Assembly (NCBI GenBank): GCA_022579005.1
Contig: MU401477.1
Coordinates: forward strand, 186,802 to 250,801
DNA from: Poronia punctata
Lineage: Eukaryota > Ascomycota > Sordariomycetes > Xylariales > Xylariaceae
Direction: 5' to 3'
Length of the DNA stretch: 64,000 nt
Positions 57,168 through 64,000 of the stretch are shown in pieces. Below the pieces are notes generated by a model, which did not search any database, was not told the origin of the DNA, and saw only the letters and a program-made list of their open reading frames with translations. A program made the translations under genes and the position numbers. Numbering within the stretch: the stretch's first letter is position 1; each line of letters starts with the position of its first letter.

Positions 57168-58889
57168 TTACTCAAGCCTAAAAAGCCAGCCATCGCCCAA
57201 CCTCGTACCATCGGATCCCAGCCCACCAGTGACGAAGATGGCATTCTCTTCTAGGTCACCCAGCGGCGCAGCAGCGAACCAACCGCGGGGGCTGGGACCA
57301 CGGATATCCAGCTCTTCATCGCCATCAAAGGGGCCGAGGGGAACGCGGGTCCAGCGCCCTTCGCCGGTCTTCCGGCCCATCGTCTGCAGGAACGCGTCGG
57401 TGATGCTAGCGGCCGTGCCGCCGATGGGCGGGATCTGGAAGGCCCAGACGTCGGAATGGAAGTCTCCTGCGTTCTCTTCATCGTCGCCGGGTGACGCCTC
57501 ACCGAGAAGAAGCACGAGATATTCGCGACCACTACCGCCTTGCACGACCGAGAGGCTGGATCCGCTGCGCGCAGGCGGCCAGGGGTCGGTGGGCACGGGG
57601 GCCGTGAGACCTGTTGTCTCGGCGGCGGGGACGCCTTCGGTCGGGATAGGGGATGGTGCGACGAGGCTTTCCCACGTGCCGCGGGCAAAGACGCCGATAT
57701 CGCCCTTACTGTTCTGATCGTTAAACTCGTCCAGGACTAGCTGTAGGACGTCGAGGTGGCCACCAAGCTCCCCATCTTCTCCCTCGAAGCCGCCGAAGCC
57801 GCCGAAGCGGTAAAGCCTACTCTTGTCAAGAGCCAGGGTAGTGCCGCTACGTGCGGGGCCGGGCGCGTCCGGGAGTTGTTTCCAGGTGCTTGCGTGGACG
57901 TCAAAGGCCCAGACATCCCCTGTCCGCGCCCCGTCGGCTAATAGTCCACCGTGGATGATGAAGGTGCCGAAACCGGCGCCCTCGGATTCCTCGTCCGTTG
58001 CTCTCTCTGCGATCGATCCGGCGATGGGTCGCTGGGGAATTCCCACTTCTGCCGAATCGCCTTCGGCCCACTCCTTCCACGTGCCCGTGCGTCGCAGTCG
58101 CATGGGCTTGACCGCGAAGTCACGTGGTTTGTCGGTTGCGGCGGCAGCATGGTCGCTGCGTGGCGGGGGGATGGGGCTGCTATGGTGAGGATCGAGGTAG
58201 GACCAAGTATGTGTCTTGGTCTCGAATATCCAGACACGTCCATTTTCGTCTATCGTGGACGATTCGTCGTTGGAGGTACGGCCGCCAAATAGGAAAATGC
58301 GCGTCCCTATCACTGCGCTGGCATGCCCGAGACGCGGCGACGGCACATCTGATGTCGCTAGTCCTTTGCCCTTGCCCTTGCCCTTGCCCTTGCCCTTGCT
58401 GGCGGCCGAGGGCTCCGATTCCGAATCAGCGGCGGATGAGGAGGAGGGAGTAGTGAGTGAGACCTCGGTTAATGGGTCTTGAAGCTCCCCCTCTCCGTCG
58501 CTTCCTGGTGTGACGACGGTGGTATTACTACTGGTTATATCGCCCGTCTTTGGAGATGGTTTTGCTCTGACGGCGAAATAATCGGTGGAGGCGCCACTTG
58601 ACGGCAACACGATGACGTGCATATCATTGTCCACACGCTTGCCGGCTCCGGGCTCGCCACCGAAGAGGTAGGCGTTGCCAGCGACGATATCGAGCGAATG
58701 ATGTGAGCGCGGAAGCGCGGGGATCGCAACATGTTGCCAGGTGCCTTTCATTCCTTGGCCGCCCATGCGAGGCATCGAGGGCATTGAGGGCATCGAAGGC
58801 ATCTGGACTTGGGGCAGTGAAGGCATGTTTTGCGGGAACGAGTTCAGCAGGTCGGTCCCGCGCCGCTTGAGCTTTGCAAAGGACTCCAT
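57168..58889 (-). CDS. Kelch-repeat protein
   Basis: A single exon of 573 residues on the minus strand, with ATG at 58889. After a short N-terminus with a Met-Pro-Ser repeat (MPSMPSMPSMPRM), kelch-type blades are visible: SHHSLDIVAGNAYLFGGE, GHASAVIGTRIFLFGG, then FIIHGG, YRFGGFGG, LLLGE and IFVTGG. These give about six blades of a beta-propeller. A low-complexity insert rich in Ser/Glu and a Lys-Gly repeat (about residues 165-175) interrupts blades 1 and 2. Fungal proteins of this kind are uncharacterised or act as adaptors. It has no catalytic Cys-Tyr pair of galactose oxidase that I can identify, so an enzymatic role is not supported. Confidence 0.9.
   Translation of the reverse strand: MESFAKLKRRGTDLLNSFPQNMPSLPQVQMPSMPSMPSMPRMGGQGMKGTWQHVAIPALPRSHHSLDIVAGNAYLFGGEPGAGKRVDNDMHVIVLPSSGASTDYFAVRAKPSPKTGDITSSNTTVVTPGSDGEGELQDPLTEVSLTTPSSSSAADSESEPSAASKGKGKGKGKGKGLATSDVPSPRLGHASAVIGTRIFLFGGRTSNDESSTIDENGRVWIFETKTHTWSYLDPHHSSPIPPPRSDHAAAATDKPRDFAVKPMRLRRTGTWKEWAEGDSAEVGIPQRPIAGSIAERATDEESEGAGFGTFIIHGGLLADGARTGDVWAFDVHASTWKQLPDAPGPARSGTTLALDKSRLYRFGGFGGFEGEDGELGGHLDVLQLVLDEFNDQNSKGDIGVFARGTWESLVAPSPIPTEGVPAAETTGLTAPVPTDPWPPARSGSSLSVVQGGSGREYLVLLLGEASPGDDEENAGDFHSDVWAFQIPPIGGTAASITDAFLQTMGRKTGEGRWTRVPLGPFDGDEELDIRGPSPRGWFAAAPLGDLEENAIFVTGGLGSDGTRLGDGWLFRLE
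58366..58399 (-). repeat. Coding 6-bp tandem repeat (Lys-Gly)n
   Basis: TTGCCC repeated 5.7 times on the plus strand, encoding alternating Lys-Gly in the kelch protein. Likely length-variable among isolates. Confidence 0.9.
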
Positions 58890-59832
58890 TGTCCACCGGT
58901 GATTATGAGGTTTGGATAGATTACAGAGAAAGTTGAAAATCGGGAAGCGAAAGCTCAATTATTAGGCATGTTTTGGTTGCAACGTGACGTAGAGGCTGAG
59001 CATACTGATAGGGTATTTATATATCCCTGTCAGATCCTCTGTCCTCAATTGCTGACAGGTTTACCTAGTTGTGTCGGCCGGTTCCCTGCAGGGCTCTATT
59101 ATACGAAGAAAAGACGCACTAAGAAATCACAGCAGTTACTCTTTAGGACGCAGGATCTTTTAGTGAGTAGGCGGAGGTCAATCATGGATTCATAGGCTTC
59201 GGGAATCCGGGAATCCACAATGAATAATACTCTGAACGTAATGATTAGAGTAAAAATGTGAAATGTAATACCACTTGCGCAGCTTGAACCGACCAAACAT
59301 TCCCGTTGAGAAGAGCTTGTTGTTGTACATTCTAGGAAATAGCAGTACGTCATATGCTAGATTAGACAGAGACTGCGTAGATACATTTCCTATAGTCTAT
59401 GCGCTTAACGTATGAACCCACCAAAATATATATTACCTATAGCTGCATAAACTTATCGGGCTATTAGAATACATATACCCCTTGATTGTTGACATACACG
59501 CGACAACAACAACGTAAAATGATTCGACGTCGTTGCAACTGCGCCTCAAATAGTTACGTATCTACCTACTCGTACAAATATGATAGGCTGCCTTATGCTA
59601 TTTGGGATGGGTACTTATCCAAAGTATGGCAATGATATTGATAAACTCTTATTCAAATGCGCAGTTTTGATTCACAAACGATGTTATCAGTATTGAGGAA
59701 GATAATTTGGCACAGAGGAATAAAACCAGAAGTAACATGCTTTATTCGGGGTATAGATATTATGCTGTATCGCATCATTAAATCATGAATGCCTAGGGGG
59801 CCGTAAACAAAAATCGAGGCAACCGGTCGTAC
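58890..59832. other. Intergenic region
   Basis: 5' flank of the kelch gene and 3' flank of the zinc-finger gene; AT-rich; no gene seen. Confidence 0.45.
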
Positions 59833-62477
59833 TCATCGCATCATCGGCGCTTTATCTTTATGTGTACTCTTACAATCACCACATGGCACATGTTCGCAAC
59901 CCCAATTGCAACATTGAATCTGCCACATCATTATAAAGTCCCCGCACTGGCACTGGAATGAAGTCAGTTTATCAAGTCAATGCGTTTCTAAGAAAGGTTT
60001 GAGAGGGGCGTACACATATAGTGCCATGAAGGGTTCTTTTGGACCTCTTGGAAGCGTCCAAATCAGAATCCCGTTTCCGTTTTGCTTCCATCTGGCCCAC
60101 CGAGATACTGGGGTTCTCTGGAGATTGTCGTGCTTGAACCGTCGATGGTGAAGAATCACCCGGGCCATCTGGATGGATGCTGGGTTGAGACGAATCAAAG
60201 CTCTTCCACTCGCTAATATCTGTTTTCGCTCGGTTGTTCCGACCAGTAATGTGTTCATCGATGTGGTCAAATCGTTCCGCCCAAGAAGCTTGGCCGTCGT
60301 TCCGGTTGCTCTCGACAATTGTTTGACAGAAGCCGCACCAGAATCGCTCGTCGCAGTTTCGTCCGACTCGGCATTTTTCCAGCTTCTTTTCCAACACGTT
60401 CGAATCTACTACCTGGTGGTCTTTATCCAGATGAGCCTTGAAACCTTCTCTCCTGTAGCATACTTTCTCGCACATCTCGGATGGGCTGTCGCACTTCTGC
60501 TCGTCACATCTCCACATTTCCAACATATAATGTTGCGTATTTTCATGCCGTTTCCAGTCATTCTTGCTGCCGAATCTTTTATCGCAGCCTGGCGAAGTGC
60601 AACCGTATGGCCTCTTATGTCGCGTTTCGTGTTTCCTATGACCGAGATGAGTTGGGCGGCGTCTTTTGAATAGACCATTATATAATATCATACTTACTTG
60701 AGCTCGCACTTGCGTCGAAATGCCTTTGTGCACGTAGAACAGCGATGGGAGACACTCTGTTCATTTCCTGCATCGCCTTCCGCAGAACATGTTGTCCCTT
60801 GAAGACTCTTCTTTTTATAACCATATTGCTCTAGAAGACCGTGACTTTGAAGTGTATCGACAAGTTTCTTGATGGCATTAGGGTCTGCGGATCTGAGATC
60901 CAACGATATATAAGACTCATCAGGAGCCGGGGTAGTTTCGGGCTCATGGGGATCGGTGACCGTTTCGTCTGTCATCGGTGGATCGACAGATGTAAGAGGC
61001 GTCTGCGGGTCCGTCGACGACGCCTCAGGGGATTCCTCGGCTATAACAGATACCGAGCTTTCCGTTTCCATAGACTGGGCTTCCTTTTCGGGATCGCTTC
61101 CAAGATCTTCTACCTGTTCCTCTGTCCGCGCTATAGTCCCAGTCGTCTCAAATGCGTCGGGCGACTGAACATTCTGGATGGGAGGCGAGAGGGATATGGA
61201 AGGGTCCGATACCGAATCTGGCGACGTTGTTTCGGGGTAAACTTGGTGCTGGAGTAGGTTGGGTATATGAAGATCAGCCAGTTCATGTTGAGGGTTCGGT
61301 AGAGACATGGCATCTTCGTTCTCGGCTTGATCTACATGAGGCGATGGCTCGGTACTATGTGATATATCAAATGACTGTGGCCAGCTGTCCTCTTCTCTAC
61401 TGGCTGGTTCTGAGGTGGTATGATAAACAGAAGTCGCATCGTGCCTCAAGCTTTCTTCAGCATGATCGACGGAGTGTGGCTCCCTATACAATCAGCGATT
61501 AATACCAGATACAGTCAAAGGAAAAAGGGGGAACACTCACTTGTAAACAAATTCGTTGAGCTCCGGATCCGAGAGGTCGTCTTTTTTGTGAAGTCGTTTT
61601 AGATGGGCCTTGAAATTATCTGCCCGTGGCCATATCTTGTCTTTTTTTGCACAATCTCCGAGGGGGCAGACGTAACGATTGCCAGATGCCTGGCTACCGG
61701 GATGTACGCTCCTTTTGTGGCGAGCAAGGTCATTAGGTGTGCTGAATCCCTTCTCTCGGCGAGAACAGTCGCTAACGTCACATTTAAACGGCTTAGTGTG
61801 GCGTTGATGGTGCTTCCTACATCGTAAGTTGGGAATCAGCACCGAGCCAGTTGGGGGGGCTGGAAAAAGGCAAGGGGATGTCGATAAAGGAAGACTAACT
61901 TGATATCCGATGCGGTTTTTACCGGCCCATGGCATACAGGACATGTCTTGGTGGTAGTTTGTATCGGAATCGGGCTTGGGCCAGACCATGACCTAGCCAA
62001 CCCTACTGGTGTGATGATGTGGTTCGAAATCGTGTCGTGTACGGGAAACGATATATCGGCGATCGATCGTCCCATAACACTTTGTGCATCAATATTCGTC
62101 TCATACGAGTCATCGCAGACTGAGCCGTTAGCGATGCTATGACGGTTGTGATAGCTGCCATAGCCAGAGTCTGATTGAGGCATGCATTCCGAGGGTACTA
62201 TGTCGCGTCGGCCAGGGGCAACATGTTGACCTCCCATGCCAGAAAATATTTGTTGGTTGCCATCATGGGTCGTACGCGACGCCAAGGGGTCCCATGGTCC
62301 GTCGTTCATATACCATCGAGTGAGAGGGTCTTTGCCGGCCGCGTGGGGTTCAAGCGGGAAACCCATGTCTCTATTCTGTATACCAGCTAGAACGATATGC
62401 TGCGGCAACAGTGGAAAGCCGAGATGAGACATGTCCGAAGAATCGGGCGATGTCAGATCTAAGTGATGATCCTCCAT
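59833..62477 (-). CDS. Large C2H2 zinc-finger protein with Cys-rich C-terminus
   Basis: Five exons on the minus strand: 61900-62477, 61541-61816, 60698-61483, 60014-60635 and 59833-59952. Introns are 83, 57, 62 and 61 bp; phases match; about 793 residues. Exon 1 ends with CPVCHGPVKTASDIK, which splices to KHHQRHTKPFKC to complete a finger. Next come CSRREKGFSTPNDLARHKRSVH and DNFKAHLKRLH fingers, an acidic Ser/Glu-rich middle, and CSTCTKAFRRKCELK joined to KHETRH (a perfect C-x2-C-x12-H-x3-H only with the acceptor at 60636). GCDKRFGSKNDWKRHENTQH and further divergent fingers follow. The last exon adds CQCGDFIM...CCNWGCEHVPCGDC, a Cys-rich module. It is presumably a nuclear DNA-binding regulator; targets are unknown. 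Confidence 0.9.
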
Positions 62478-64000
62478 ATTTGCGGCGATGCTAGACACAT
62501 TGCCAAACTATTTCAACGATACGGCTTGGAACCAGGGAAACGGGATACTAGCAGCGGGCGCGCAGTTCTGTTCGAATTCTGAAGATCCCAAGACGTATAT
62601 ATTTGAGAATATCCAAAAATGCGCGATTGCCCAACGGTCGGTAGCTGGATCTAGGAACCGGGTTCATCCAAGAGGTAATTAACGGTGCCTCTTCCGGTTA
62701 AAGTGGCGTCAGTTAAATGTCTGACGGCAATCGCAGTTTAATTGGGGGACGCCGAAGTATTGTCTTCCTCTTTTTCACAAAAGGCGGGATAGCGTTACCC
62801 AGCACTATAATGCGGCAAAAGGTAGTATTTCGACTGTTTTCTTAGCTATCGTCGTGGCATAAGATTATCCAAGAGTCAAAATCCCTTGAGATGGCACCAG
62901 GCAGCAGCGGGATTTGAAATTGGGCAGACAGCGACCTAGTCTAAATCCCTTGGCAGCAGGCGTTCGAAATCGCTAGGAACGACTTGCTTCGTCGCGCAGT
63001 TAAGTTGGACGATATTGGCGGATATCAATGCAGATTACAGTTGCAGGATAAAACCTTGAAGAAGTCTAAAGTGCGGATGGGGAGCAGACTCGACACGCGA
63101 TGAGGAATGGCACGGCTCTGTCGGCGGGTTATGCAGCGGGATGACGGGAACTGTCGATGTGAGGGATGGGGGGGTGTTCTGTCTGTTGGGAACGGGGCTT
63201 GGCGGGGTGCCAAGATTAAGGCAATCCTTGCGCAACCCGGAATAAGGCAAACAGTGAGGCGGACAAAATGCGCTGCACGTTGGTTCGGGGAATGTGAAAC
63301 GTCCTTAAAGATACCTTGAGACCGGATTTAAGCATGACTGATATATGATTATATAGTTATCCCGCCAAACAAGGTCTTAAATTATCGATATACGCATATT
63401 CTTCTCAAAGTATCTTGTTTGTGTAGGCCTACTAGACTATCGGGGATGCTTTATCGATCTGCATTTTTATCTTTTACCGGGACCTCTAACCTAGTAACCT
63501 CGACTGACCTTATCCAATATGAAAAATGCCTTGACTTATGATGCACATATACACAGCTACGACTACCGGCCCTGTGACAGGTATGTTTGGCTAGACTAGA
63601 GAACGTGGTAGGGAAGAAACATGTCTAACACTTGTGCTAGAGCCTTGAAATTAAACAATTAAGTACCTACTTAGACAAGGAATAGGAACCTGATAATAAC
63701 ACCACTCTAGAGGCCGAGTTCAACGGCTTTGCGACTGTACAAGGCTTCTGTGAATAGGACTTGATAGTCCAAACTAAACAAAACAAAATGTGTAACTAAC
63801 TATAAATACATATAATAGATCCAGCACTTTCTAAGCTTTGGAAAACATGGCCAAATCTTTCCCCGTCCCTAGTCTGGACAGTAACGAATACTATAAGCAT
63901 AGCCGGGGGGGCGGCCGGGGCGCGGGGGGCGCGCGGCGCGCGCCGGGGGCAGGTCGAGGGTCGCGGGTGTAGGGAGGGGGGGACGGGGACGGGGCCTGAG
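62478..64000. other. Gene-free right end with G-rich tail
   Basis: No gene seen in the last 1.5 kb; short frames only. The final about 100 bases (from 63904) switch abruptly to almost pure G and C words (GGGGCGGCC, GGCGCGCGGC), unlike anything else here. Confidence 0.5.

Noticed and set aside
56956..57717. Plus-strand 253-codon frame
   Set aside because: It runs through AT microsatellites and then the antisense of the kelch gene; low-complexity Ser/Pro translation is a shadow.
60663..60697. 35-bp intron alternative in the large zinc-finger gene
   Set aside because: Too short for a typical fungal intron and it destroys the C2H2 spacing; the 62-bp intron gives a perfect finger.
1..64000. CRISPR arrays, rRNA genes, autonomous transposons
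   Set aside because: I looked for regularly spaced repeats, rRNA-like sequence and transposase or reverse-transcriptase motifs and saw none; the genome is eukaryotic.

Overview
The window is nuclear DNA of a filamentous ascomycete (Pezizomycotina). The evidence is: short spliceosomal introns (mostly 46-130 bp) with GTRNGT donors, CTNAC-like branch points and YAG acceptors; compact genes on both strands; and recognisable fungal families. These families include a fungal_trans_2 regulator, ICE2, a CCG-6-like GPI wall protein, a CarO/Leptosphaeria-type opsin, the COP9 subunit CSN3 and a Dal5-type transporter. There is one intron-containing tRNA-Pro. All exon boundaries given here were joined by hand, checking reading phase at every junction. 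No mRNA evidence was available.

Layout. 0-8.4 kb: a large protein with a STAND-type N-terminal domain and TPR-like middle, a short-chain dehydrogenase, a D-2-hydroxyacid dehydrogenase and a small orphan zinc-finger-like gene. 9-13.8 kb, minus strand: a secreted amidase, tRNA-Pro(CGG) and a fungal_trans_2 regulator. 16-28 kb: the ER-shaping protein ICE2, a seven-exon propionyl/acetyl-CoA synthetase-like enzyme, a foldback inverted repeat, an unusual ATP-grasp ligase and a convergent Dal5-like transporter. 29-36 kb: ribosomal protein eS28, a secreted protein with two Kex2 sites and a GPI-anchored CCG-6-like protein, separated by long gene-free stretches. 39-49 kb: a C2H2-type protein, a PIG3-type quinone oxidoreductase, a dienelactone hydrolase and RPA70 (RFA1), which has an MluI box in its promoter. 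49-64 kb: CSN3, a microbial rhodopsin with all proton-pump residues, the complex I 24 kDa subunit, a kelch-repeat protein and a large multi-zinc-finger protein. The last 100 bases are an abrupt G-rich tail that looks like a contig edge.

How the genes relate. Housekeeping genes (eS28, RFA1, CSN3, the complex I 24 kDa subunit, ICE2) alternate with accessory metabolic genes and regulators. There is no clear secondary-metabolite cluster. The closest to one is 18.7-28 kb, where an acyl-CoA synthetase, an ATP-grasp carboxylate-amine ligase and a Dal5-type organic anion transporter lie together. The most noteworthy items are the light-driven proton-pump-like opsin standing apart from carotenoid genes, the secreted three-part Kex2 precursor, the ATP-grasp enzyme with a novel N-terminal half, and a sharp C-to-G compositional switch inside four accessory enzyme genes.
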